Part shown: one piece after another, positions 1-6,598 of the stretch
Layout: each line of letters opens with the position of its first letter
How positions within the stretch are numbered: the first letter of the stretch is position 1
DNA from: Geofilum sp964396555
Lineage (GTDB): Bacteria > Bacteroidota > Bacteroidia > Bacteroidales > Marinilabiliaceae
Direction of reading: 5' to 3'
Length of the DNA stretch: 11,242 nucleotides
NCBI GenBank assembly: GCA_964396555.1
Contig: CAYNFX010000061.1
Coordinates: 1 to 11,242 of the forward strand
Position numbers and translations under genes: made by a program
The notes under the pieces: generated by a model
The model's database searches: none
The model's input: the letters and a program-made list of their open reading frames with translations, nothing else
Told to the model about the DNA's origin: nothing

Positions 1-48
1 TAAAAAAAGGAAACAAAATGCTGTAATTTTCGTTCTAAGAATTGTTTG

Positions 49-95
49 AATCTTTGTAGTTATCGAAGTTTTCACCAAATTTACCACGAAATTTG
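49..95 (+). promoter_or_regulatory. Leader of the outer-membrane protein gene, weak promoter candidate
   Basis: The 127 bases before the first gene contain no ORF of note. The best match to the Bacteroidota -7 element is AATCTTTG at 49-56, one mismatch from TAnnTTTG, with no TTG at the expected distance upstream. A short inverted repeat, CAAATTT (76-82) and AAATTTG (89-95) with a 6-base spacer, lies 33 bases before the start codon and could be an operator half-site pair. In AT-rich DNA a 7-bp arm is expected by chance. Both assignments are tentative. Confidence 0.2.
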
Positions 96-127
96 AGTAT
101 CTGACCGAAACAATGGCCTTTATATAG

Positions 128-967
128 ATGTACAGATATAGCAAAAACATCACACTCCTGCTCATTGTGGCCTTACTGTCACAACCAGTATTCAGCCAGC
201 TACGTAGGGGCTACTCGAGAAATCCTTTCGACCTCGCTGCAGGTTTGACAATTACTCCCAAAGCAGGAGTAAATCTGTTTTTTGGTGACCTGGTAGATGA
301 GTCGAGGACCAGTTATACAGTAGGTCTTACTTTAGAAAGGGAAATGACAAGGTCAGTAGGTATGAGAGCCTCTTTACTTGGAGGAAAGATGAAAGGGGAT
401 CAGGTCTTTCCAATCAACAATCAGGTTTACGCATCCTTTGAGAATTTTTATGTTGAGTTTGGTTTAGGAGCCACATATTTTCCATTAAACCACTTGATGG
501 GCTATTTTAGGGAAAGAACTTTTCAACCATATGCACTTGCTCAGTTTGGTGCGATATATTTCTCTGCTACAGAGACATGGGGACCTGCCAGTGTCAGAAC
601 TCCAGGAGCAGTTCCCGGTGAAGTATGGCGTGAACCTAGTGGTGTAACACCATTTGTAGGTGCCGGTGCCGGAGTATCAGTATGGTTTACCCCTCTGATA
701 AGTGCCAATTTGGAATTTACAGGTAATCTTCCTTTTAGTGACCAACTTGACGGACATGATGTATGGTACGATAGTTGGGAACCTCGTGGAATTGAATACA
801 CTACTGACCCATATGACTTTTACTATACAGTATCTTTGGGTGTAAGGGTTAATATAGCTGACAGTCCGTTCAGAAACGACTCCAGGTACAACCGTGCAAG
901 CTATGTAAAGACAAGGAAGTTCCTGTTGCCTAAGAGTAGAAGCAGAACACCACAACGGAGAAGATAG
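128..967 (+). CDS. Secreted outer-membrane beta-barrel protein
   Basis: This 279-residue protein is probably an outer-membrane barrel of unknown cargo or function. Residues 1-24 form a signal peptide: a basic start, a hydrophobic core (TLLLIVALL) and likely cleavage near VFS|Q. From about residue 35 to 243 the chain alternates short amphipathic stretches rich in Gly and aromatic residues, for example AGVNLFFGDL, YVEFGLGATYF, PYALAQFGAIYF, PFVGAGAGVSVWF and YYTVSLGVRVNI. These look like transmembrane strands of a small barrel of roughly 8 to 10 strands. The last 36 residues (244-279) are a basic tail with 12 Lys/Arg, ending in RRR, instead of the usual terminal aromatic strand. The ATG at 128 is the only start that keeps the signal peptide; no Shine-Dalgarno sequence is visible. 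The gene stands alone and converges on uvrB. I do not recognise a named family; the barrel assignment rests on strand pattern and signal peptide only. Confidence 0.75.
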   Translation: MYRYSKNITLLLIVALLSQPVFSQLRRGYSRNPFDLAAGLTITPKAGVNLFFGDLVDESRTSYTVGLTLEREMTRSVGMRASLLGGKMKGDQVFPINNQVYASFENFYVEFGLGATYFPLNHLMGYFRERTFQPYALAQFGAIYFSATETWGPASVRTPGAVPGEVWREPSGVTPFVGAGAGVSVWFTPLISANLEFTGNLPFSDQLDGHDVWYDSWEPRGIEYTTDPYDFYYTVSLGVRVNIADSPFRNDSRYNRASYVKTRKFLLPKSRSRTPQRRR

Positions 968-992
968 TATCAGGATTAATTATAAATATCAA

Positions 993-1022
993 AAAGAGGC
1001 TGCCCTTGCGGGCAGCCTCTTT
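993..1022. terminator. Bidirectional intrinsic terminator between the barrel gene and uvrB
   Basis: A perfect 13-bp stem (993-1005 with 1010-1022) with core GAGGCTGCCC and loop TTGC has an A-run on its left side and TTT(G)TCTTTT on its right side. It can therefore stop transcription from both directions. It lies 25 bases after the barrel gene stop and 46 bases beyond the uvrB stop, as expected for a convergent pair. Confidence 0.92.
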
Positions 1023-1068
1023 TGTCTTTTTAAATAACTATAGATAAAATACCACTCAGGTGCTATTA

Positions 1069-3087
1069 TTATTCTTCTGACTTCTTTTCCTTTAGCAGCT
1101 CCTGTAGTCTGAACATTTCATCCCTGTAAAAGGCAGCAGCCATAAAGTCCAGTTCTTTTGCTGCAGCATCCATATTCTTTTTAGACTTGTCAATAGCTTT
1201 TTCAAGTGCTTTGGGATTCATTATGGCTACTACCGGGTCTGCAGCAACATCTACTGTCTCAGGTTCCACATAAGCAGATGGTACAGCAGCTGTCTGTCCG
1301 GGAATAACTGCCCCCCTTTTCTTCACTATTTGAGTAGGAGTTATTCCGTGTTGTTCATTGTAACTAAGCTGCTTTTCTCTCCTGTAATTAGTTGCGTCAA
1401 TGGTTTCCTGCATCGACTTAGTAATCGTATCTGCATACATTATCACCAGGCCATTGAGATTACGTGCGGCCCTACCTGCTGTCTGGGTTAGCGACCTAGT
1501 TGAACGAAGGAAACCTTCCTTATCGGCATCAAGTATAGCAACAAGTGAGACTTCAGGAAGGTCAAGCCCTTCGCGTAGCAGGTTCACACCTACAAGTACG
1601 TCAAACATTCCCTCACGAAGTCCTTCCATTATCTTTACCCGTTCCAGAGTCTCAACATCAGAGTGAATATACTGACACCTCACTCCCATCCGTGTCAGGT
1701 AGTCGGTAAGCTCTTCAGCCATACGCTTTGTAAGCGTTGTAACCAATACTCTTTCGTCCTTTTCACACCTTTGCCTTATCTCTTCCATAAGGTCGTCTAT
1801 CTGGTTCAGACTTGGACGAACATCTATCCTTGGGTCAGGCAGACCTGTTGGTCGTATCAACTGCTCTACTAAAATTCCTTCACTCTTTTCTATTTCGTAC
1901 TCTGCAGGGGTTGCACTTACATATATCACCCTTTTAGAAAGTTCTTCAAACTCATCAAATTTAAGAGGCCTGTTATCAAGAGCAGCAGGAAGCCTGAAAC
2001 CATAATCCACCAGGTTCCTCTTGCGGCTGTAATCTCCACCATACATTGCCTTAATCTGCGGCAGGGTAACGTGACTTTCATCGATGATCGTAATAAAGTC
2101 ATCAGGGAAAAAGTCAATAAGGCAGAAAGGCCTTGTCCCTGGAGCCCTGCCGTCAAAGTAACGGCTGTAGTTTTCTATTCCGGAACAGTAACCAAGCTCC
2201 TTGATCATTTCCATATCATAGTTAACCCTCTCCTCCAGCCTCTTAGCCTCCAGCTTTTTACCATCCCTCTTCAGTTCCTCAACCCTGGCTACAAGATCAT
2301 CCTGCATCATCCTGATCGCATCATTAATACGCTCCTTGCTTGTAACAAAGATATTGGCCGGGTAAATCAGTATTTCATCATGACTGCCTAGCCGCAGGTT
2401 ATTTACCGGATCAAACGTCTCTATTGTCTCTATCTCATCGCCCCAGAAACTGATACGACACGCATGGTCAGCATAGGCAAGATTGATATCTACAGTATCA
2501 CCTTTAACCCTGAAATGCCCCCTGTCAAATTCAATCTCATTACGGGAATAAAGCCCATCAACCAGGCTCCTCAGAAACTGGTTACGGCTAATTTTCTGAC
2601 TCTTTTTAACTGAAATCACATTAGCATGGAAATCATCAGGATTTCCTATGCCATAAAGGCAGGAAACAGAAGAAACGACAATCACGTCCTTCCTCCCTGA
2701 CATCAGGGAGGAAGTTGCACTCAGTCGCAACTTCTCTATCTCGTCATTTATCGAAAGATCCTTTTCTATATAAGTATCAGATACGGGCAGGTAAGCCTCA
2801 GGCTGATAATAATCGTAGTAAGAAACGAAGTACTCAACAAGGTTTTCCGGAAAAAACTGCTTGAACTCACTGTACAACTGGGCTGCCAGGGTCTTGTTGT
2901 GACTTAGTACGAGGGCCGGCTTGCCAAGCTGAGATAGTACATTTGCTATAGTAAAAGTCTTACCCGACCCGGTAACCCCAAGCAAGGTCTGTTGATTAAG
3001 TCCCGACCTGAAACCCTCCACCAGCTGCCGTATTGCATCCGGCTGGTCCCCTGTCGGCTTGAAATCCGATACCAATCTATATTCCAT
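1069..3087 (-). CDS. uvrB: Excinuclease ABC subunit B (UvrB)
   Basis: UvrB is the damage-verifying helicase-like subunit of nucleotide excision repair; it is loaded by UvrA and then recruits the nuclease UvrC. The 672-residue length is normal. Visible in order: Walker A GVTGSGKT (37-44), the Tyr-rich beta-hairpin that inserts into damaged DNA (about 89-110, with YYDYYQPEAY), the Walker B/DEAD-like IIDESH (334-339), SAT (391-393), helicase motif VI QTAGRAARN (535-543), and a C-terminal UVR domain (about 625-668) that contacts UvrC. Nothing catalytic is missing. The ATG at 3087 overlaps the end of dapF by 11 bases, so the two genes probably form an operon with coupled translation. A strong 26-base inverted repeat lies in codons near 125-133 (listed separately). 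The convergent terminator at 993-1022 ends the transcript. Confidence 0.98.
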   Translation of the reverse strand: MEYRLVSDFKPTGDQPDAIRQLVEGFRSGLNQQTLLGVTGSGKTFTIANVLSQLGKPALVLSHNKTLAAQLYSEFKQFFPENLVEYFVSYYDYYQPEAYLPVSDTYIEKDLSINDEIEKLRLSATSSLMSGRKDVIVVSSVSCLYGIGNPDDFHANVISVKKSQKISRNQFLRSLVDGLYSRNEIEFDRGHFRVKGDTVDINLAYADHACRISFWGDEIETIETFDPVNNLRLGSHDEILIYPANIFVTSKERINDAIRMMQDDLVARVEELKRDGKKLEAKRLEERVNYDMEMIKELGYCSGIENYSRYFDGRAPGTRPFCLIDFFPDDFITIIDESHVTLPQIKAMYGGDYSRKRNLVDYGFRLPAALDNRPLKFDEFEELSKRVIYVSATPAEYEIEKSEGILVEQLIRPTGLPDPRIDVRPSLNQIDDLMEEIRQRCEKDERVLVTTLTKRMAEELTDYLTRMGVRCQYIHSDVETLERVKIMEGLREGMFDVLVGVNLLREGLDLPEVSLVAILDADKEGFLRSTRSLTQTAGRAARNLNGLVIMYADTITKSMQETIDATNYRREKQLSYNEQHGITPTQIVKKRGAVIPGQTAAVPSAYVEPETVDVAADPVVAIMNPKALEKAIDKSKKNMDAAAKELDFMAAAFYRDEMFRLQELLKEKKSEE
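2689..2714. repeat. 26-base inverted repeat inside uvrB
   Basis: Arms CTTCCTCCCTGA (2689-2700) and TCAGGGAGGAAG (2703-2714) are perfect reverse complements separated by two bases. In the uvrB mRNA they would form a GC-rich hairpin of about 11 bp with a 4-base loop. They encode residues around TSSLMSGRK. The 3' arm on the mRNA carries an AGGGAGGAAGG run that resembles a Shine-Dalgarno sequence and would be hidden by the hairpin. Role unknown. Confidence 0.85.
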
Positions 3088-3889
3088 CCTGAATTTTCAA
3101 GAAATTATCCAATGTACCCTCAAATACGAACTTTGCAGGCCCCTCTAATTTAATGTCAGTGAAGGCTCCCTTTCCGGCTGGAGTAAAACTAACCTTCAAT
3201 TCACCACCCTTCACATCAGCGTCCCAGACCAGGGGACCACCAAAACGGTAGTATGAAGTCAGAACGGAAGCCACAGTACCTGTCCCGCATGACCAGGTCT
3301 CATCCTCTACCCCTCTTTCATAGGTACGTAAGGCAATATGTCCCGGGCTACAGTATCTAACGAAGTTAATATTGGCACCTCCAGGCCCAAAAAAACAGCT
3401 GTACCTCAATTTACTCCCCTCGGCATAGACATCAGTGCCTTCAAGATTATCATTGTACCTGACAAAATGCGGGGACCCTGTATCAAGGAAGTATCCTCCT
3501 TCAAGTTCCTTTATACCGTTAACATCTACCATTTTCAGGCTGATAATATCACCTCTGCATACTGCGTGGTGAAGGCCATCAATAGCCTCAAACTCTACCA
3601 GTTCACCATCTTTCACCAGTCCAAGTTGACGAGCAAAGGCAACGAGGCAACGTCCTCCGTTGCCGCACATAGTGCTTTCTCTTCCGTCACTGTTGTAATA
3701 ACGCATTGCGAATGCATACCTCCCGGAAGATTCAAGCAGCATAAAACCATCAGCACCCACACCAAACCTTCTGTGGCAAATATGCATGATATGGTCGTTA
3801 TTGTCAGAATCAAAGACCTTGTCGCGGTTGTCAACTATTACAAAGTCATTACCTGTTCCGTGATATTTGCTAAATCTGACTGAACTCAT
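3077..3889 (-). CDS. dapF: Diaminopimelate epimerase (DapF)
   Basis: DapF converts L,L-diaminopimelate to the meso form, the lysine precursor and peptidoglycan cross-linking residue. With the start used here the protein is 270 residues, normal for the family. The two catalytic cysteines of this cofactor-free racemase are visible: Cys75 in MCGNGGRC and Cys201 in SCGTGT. Substrate-binding segments GTGNDF (11-16), RYYNSDGRES (63-72), GPGGANINFV (168-177) and YERGVEDET (190-198) are all present. The frame is open 21 codons further upstream, but ATG at 3889 is preferred. It puts FSKYHGTGNDF near the N-terminus as in other DapF proteins, and the likely promoter (3924-3953) lies inside the longer reading. 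The stop codon lies inside the start of uvrB, giving an 11-base overlap and a dapF-uvrB operon. The gene is divergent from the HtrA protease gene. Confidence 0.97.
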   Translation of the reverse strand: MSSVRFSKYHGTGNDFVIVDNRDKVFDSDNNDHIMHICHRRFGVGADGFMLLESSGRYAFAMRYYNSDGRESTMCGNGGRCLVAFARQLGLVKDGELVEFEAIDGLHHAVCRGDIISLKMVDVNGIKELEGGYFLDTGSPHFVRYNDNLEGTDVYAEGSKLRYSCFFGPGGANINFVRYCSPGHIALRTYERGVEDETWSCGTGTVASVLTSYYRFGGPLVWDADVKGGELKVSFTPAGKGAFTDIKLEGPAKFVFEGTLDNFLKIQDGI

Positions 3890-3923
3890 AAATTGATGAT
3901 TGTAGGTATATGGGTACAAAATA

Positions 3924-3953
3924 CAAAGATAATAAAGAATGTAACCATGCAAA
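3924..3953 (-). promoter_or_regulatory. Bacteroidota-type promoter for dapF-uvrB
   Basis: On the minus strand, TTTG (3953-3950) is followed 18 bases later by TATCTTTG (3931-3924), a full match to TAnnTTTG with near-normal spacing to the -33 element. Transcription would start near 3918, giving a leader of about 30 bases to the ATG at 3889. This supports that start over the longer frame beginning at 3952. Confidence 0.6.
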
Positions 3954-4077
3954 TTAGATTAACAATACAGCTTTTGTTTTGTTATTATCCTAGTAGCCTA
4001 CCGGTTAAAAACTGTTAATGATGGCTTCAGGGCACGCGATTTGAGGTTTTCATATAAAACCAAAAAACTTAAGAGAC

Positions 4078-5541
4078 ATGAATACCAAACAACTGCTTAC
4101 AACCTTTACAATTGCCATTGTTAGTGCATTTCTCGGAGTTTTAGCTTACTCCATGTTTTTCGGACCAGAAAAGGAACTGGTAGAAGTACCGGCATATATC
4201 AGTCAGTCAGCCCGTTTTGCTTCTTTGCCGGACGCTCCACAGGTAAACTATCCGGATCTGACATATGCTGCCGAGAAGTCAATACATGCTGTTGTGCACG
4301 TTACTACAAAAGGTACCGCAACTGTGTCAGGTATGAATTTTCAGGATCCATTTTTGGAATTTTTTTTCGGACCAAGGGGATCATTTGGTGAACCTCAACA
4401 GCGTCCTGTTATGGGAGCCGGTTCGGGAGTTATTTTATCCAATGACGGTTTTATAGTTACAAATAATCACGTAATTGAAGATGCGTCTGATATACAGGTA
4501 ACCCTAAATGACAAGCGCAGCTTCAAGGCAGTCAAGGTAGGATCCGACCCCAGTACTGATATTGCCTTGCTCAAGATAGATGCAGCAGATCTGCCCTATC
4601 TTAAGTTTGGTAGTTCTGACAACCTAAAGGTTGGAGAATGGGTTATTGCAGTAGGTAATCCATTTAACCTTACTTCAACTGTAACTGCAGGTATTTTAAG
4701 TGCTAAATCAAGGCAGATTCAAATACTTGGTCAGATGAGCATAGAATCCTTCCTACAAACGGATGCTGCTGTAAACCCCGGTAACAGTGGAGGGGCTCTA
4801 GTAAACACAAGTGGTGAACTGATTGGAATCAACACGGCAATTGCCTCAAGAACCGGTTCATATACTGGTTACAGCTTTGCAGTGCCTTCGAGCATAGTTG
4901 AGAAGGTGGTAAACGACCTTATGGAATATGGAGAAGTTCAGAGAGGCGTACTCGGTGTTTCAATTGATCATATGACAAGCGAGCGTGCCAAGGAACTTAA
5001 TATGGACAAGGTAAGGGGAGTCTACATCACTGGAATAATACCCGGATCAGGAGCAGAAGCTGCCGGAATAAAGGATGGTGACGTAATTATCACTGTCAAC
5101 AGTGAAGAAGTCAACAGCGTAGCTGAGCTCCAGGAAAAAGTGAGCAAGTTCCGACCTGGCGATAATATTCAGGTTGAAGTAATTCGTGACGGAAAAAGAA
5201 AACCTTTTACTGTCAAGTTACGTAATATCCACGGCAATACTGAGTTGGTCAAGACCACAAGTAAGTTATCCAAACTTGGAGCCACATATGAACCCGTCTC
5301 TGATGCAGAAAAGAATAAGTTGAGGATCCGAAATGGTATCAAAATCGTTAAACTTACATCAGGAAAATTTAAGGAAGCAGGAATCAAGGAAGGGTATATT
5401 ATTACTCAGGCCAACCGCGTGCCGATAAACAGTGAGGATGATCTTAAAAAGGTAATTGAGGTGCTAAATGATGGATTGTTCCTCACCGGGATTTATCCAA
5501 ACGGACAGGTTTCATATTATGCGATAAACATTCAGGAATGA
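4078..5541 (+). CDS. degP: Do/HtrA-family periplasmic serine protease (DegP/DegQ-like)
   Basis: This 487-residue protein degrades or refolds damaged envelope proteins. Residues 5-28 are a hydrophobic N-terminal segment, either a signal peptide or an uncleaved anchor; no strong cleavage site is obvious. The trypsin-like domain (about 60-285) carries the full triad: His131 in TNNHV, Asp161 in TDIALL and Ser237 in GNSGGAL. PDZ1 spans about 288-383 (GVLGVSID, VYITGIIPGSGAEAAGIKDGD). PDZ2 spans about 397-485 and is more divergent (GIKIVKLTSGKFKEAGIKEG). Length and two PDZ domains match Do-type proteases and not the single-PDZ DegS type. A run of eight T (4360-4367) encodes the EFFFG segment. ATG at 4078 is the start; the 188-base divergent spacer to dapF shows no clear plus-strand promoter and no recognisable stress-sigma box. 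No terminator follows, so transcripts may continue into rpoD 100 bases downstream. Confidence 0.96.
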   Translation: MNTKQLLTTFTIAIVSAFLGVLAYSMFFGPEKELVEVPAYISQSARFASLPDAPQVNYPDLTYAAEKSIHAVVHVTTKGTATVSGMNFQDPFLEFFFGPRGSFGEPQQRPVMGAGSGVILSNDGFIVTNNHVIEDASDIQVTLNDKRSFKAVKVGSDPSTDIALLKIDAADLPYLKFGSSDNLKVGEWVIAVGNPFNLTSTVTAGILSAKSRQIQILGQMSIESFLQTDAAVNPGNSGGALVNTSGELIGINTAIASRTGSYTGYSFAVPSSIVEKVVNDLMEYGEVQRGVLGVSIDHMTSERAKELNMDKVRGVYITGIIPGSGAEAAGIKDGDVIITVNSEEVNSVAELQEKVSKFRPGDNIQVEVIRDGKRKPFTVKLRNIHGNTELVKTTSKLSKLGATYEPVSDAEKNKLRIRNGIKIVKLTSGKFKEAGIKEGYIITQANRVPINSEDDLKKVIEVLNDGLFLTGIYPNGQVSYYAINIQE

Positions 5542-5591
5542 CATTAAGCCGGGAACATTAGAAATATCAGCACAAGTGTCCAGTTTAGATA

Positions 5592-5622
5592 TTGCTTTAC
5601 TTAATTATTTATAGTACTTTTG
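5592..5622 (+). promoter_or_regulatory. Bacteroidota primary-sigma promoter of rpoD
   Basis: TTG at 5592-5594, a 20-base spacer, then TACTTTTG at 5615-5622 is a textbook match to the -33 TTG / -7 TAnnTTTG promoter of this phylum. Transcription would start near 5628, leaving a leader of about 14 bases. It implies that rpoD is transcribed by its own product. Confidence 0.8.
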
Positions 5623-5632
5623 CGGCGAATTT

Positions 5633-5638
5633 GGAGGG
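5633..5638 (+). promoter_or_regulatory. Strong Shine-Dalgarno of rpoD
   Basis: GGAGGG ends three bases before the ATG at 5642. Most other genes here have no purine-rich ribosome site, so this one stands out and fixes the rpoD start. Confidence 0.75.
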
Positions 5639-5641
5639 AAT

Positions 5642-6502
5642 ATGAGACAACTAAAAATAACAAAATCAATAACAAACCGCGAAAGCGCGTCACTTGACAA
5701 GTATCTTCAAGAGATTGGTCGTGAGGGACTTATATCGGTTGAGGAGGAAGTTGACTTAGCGCAGCGGATAAAAAAAGGCGACCAGGCAGCTCTTGAGAAG
5801 CTGACCAGAGCCAATCTGCGCTTCGTGGTTTCTGTTGCCAAGCAATATCAAAACCAAGGACTTAGCCTGCCCGACTTGATTAATGAGGGAAACCTAGGCT
5901 TGATCAAGGCTGCTGAGAAATTTGATGAAACCAGAGGTTTCAAATTCATATCCTATGCTGTATGGTGGATTCGTCAGTCCATCCTCCAGGCATTGGCTGA
6001 ACAGTCACGTATCGTTCGCCTTCCGCTGAATCAGGTAGGCTCACTTAACAAAATCAACAAGGCCTACTCAAAGTTTGAACAGGAGCACGAACGTAAGCCT
6101 TCACCAGAAGAGTTGGCAGAAGAACTTGACCTGCCTGCTGACAAGGTGGCAGATACTTTGCGCGTTGCCGGTCGTCACATTTCAGTTGACGCCCCCTTTG
6201 TTGAAGGTGAGGACAACAGCCTCCTGGATGTGCTTATCAACAGCGATTCACCAAATGCTGACCGCACTCTGATTAACGAATCTCTTTCCAGAGAAATCGA
6301 GAGAGCTCTTGCTACTCTTACAGAAAGGGAAAGTGATATAATCAGGTATTTTTTCGGTATAGGATGTCAGGAAATGACACTTGAAGAAATTGGCGAACGC
6401 TTTGGTTTGACTCGTGAAAGGGTTAGACAGATTAAAGAAAAGGCGATCAGACGCCTTAGACATACATCAAGAAGTAAACTATTGAAATCCTACCTGGGAT
6501 AA
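5642..6502 (+). CDS. rpoD: RNA polymerase primary sigma factor (RpoD/SigA)
   Basis: This is the housekeeping sigma factor that directs RNA polymerase to TTG/TAnnTTTG promoters. At 286 residues it is the short Bacteroidota form without region 1.1 or the non-conserved insert. Region 1.2 is at about 16-48 (ASLDKYLQEIGREGLIS). Region 2 is at about 52-124, with the core-binding DLINEGNLGLIKA and the -10 recognition/melting helix FKFISYAVWWIRQSI. Region 3 is at about 133-210. Region 4 is at about 218-280, with a helix-turn-helix ending in TLEEIGERFGLTRERVRQI that reads the -33 element. The start is fixed by a strong GGAGGG site. It has its own promoter, follows the HtrA gene, and ends at a UUCG-loop terminator. 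Confidence 0.98.
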   Translation: MRQLKITKSITNRESASLDKYLQEIGREGLISVEEEVDLAQRIKKGDQAALEKLTRANLRFVVSVAKQYQNQGLSLPDLINEGNLGLIKAAEKFDETRGFKFISYAVWWIRQSILQALAEQSRIVRLPLNQVGSLNKINKAYSKFEQEHERKPSPEELAEELDLPADKVADTLRVAGRHISVDAPFVEGEDNSLLDVLINSDSPNADRTLINESLSREIERALATLTERESDIIRYFFGIGCQEMTLEEIGERFGLTRERVRQIKEKAIRRLRHTSRSKLLKSYLG

Positions 6503-6505
6503 AAT

Positions 6506-6533
6506 AAAAAGAGGCCTTCGGGCCTCTTTTTTT
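6506..6533. terminator. Bidirectional terminator between rpoD and the glycosyltransferase
   Basis: Stem AAAAGAGGCC (6507-6516) pairs with GGCCTCTTTT (6521-6530) around a TTCG tetraloop, followed by further T. The A-run on the left gives a U-tract on the other strand, so it also serves the convergent glycosyltransferase. It starts 4 bases after the rpoD stop. Confidence 0.95.
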
Positions 6534-6545
6534 ATTCAAAGATTA

Positions 6546-6566
6546 TAGATAGGAGTTCCTTATCTA
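6546..6566. repeat. Second small inverted repeat in the rpoD/glycosyltransferase spacer
   Basis: TAGATAGGA (6546-6554) pairs with TCCTTATCTA (6557-6566) around two bases, with one bulged base. It has no U-tract. It may be a backup hairpin for the convergent pair or chance. Confidence 0.35.
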
Positions 6567-6598
6567 CCTGGCAAGATCCATTTCTCAATATTTCAAAT

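Noticed and set aside
535..543. UvrB motif VI reads QTAGRAARN where many species have QTIGRAARN (residue positions given)
   Set aside because: The Ala form occurs, to my knowledge, in Bacteroidota UvrB and leaves the catalytic Arg residues in place.
2829..2868. 12-bp palindrome TTTTCCGGAAAA in uvrB
   Set aside because: Six-bp arms are expected several times by chance.
3338..3883. 181-codon open frame antisense to dapF, and other long open frames opposite gyrB and uvrB
   Set aside because: They mirror conserved genes, show no family motifs and have no ribosome site; they are shadows of the real coding strand.
3890..3952. N-terminal extension of DapF by 21 residues (MHGYILYY...)
   Set aside because: It has no counterpart in the family, which begins just before the GTGNDF motif, and the likely promoter lies inside it.
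5542..5641. Possible terminator between the HtrA gene and rpoD
   Set aside because: No stem of useful length followed by a T-run is visible; only the rpoD promoter is supported.
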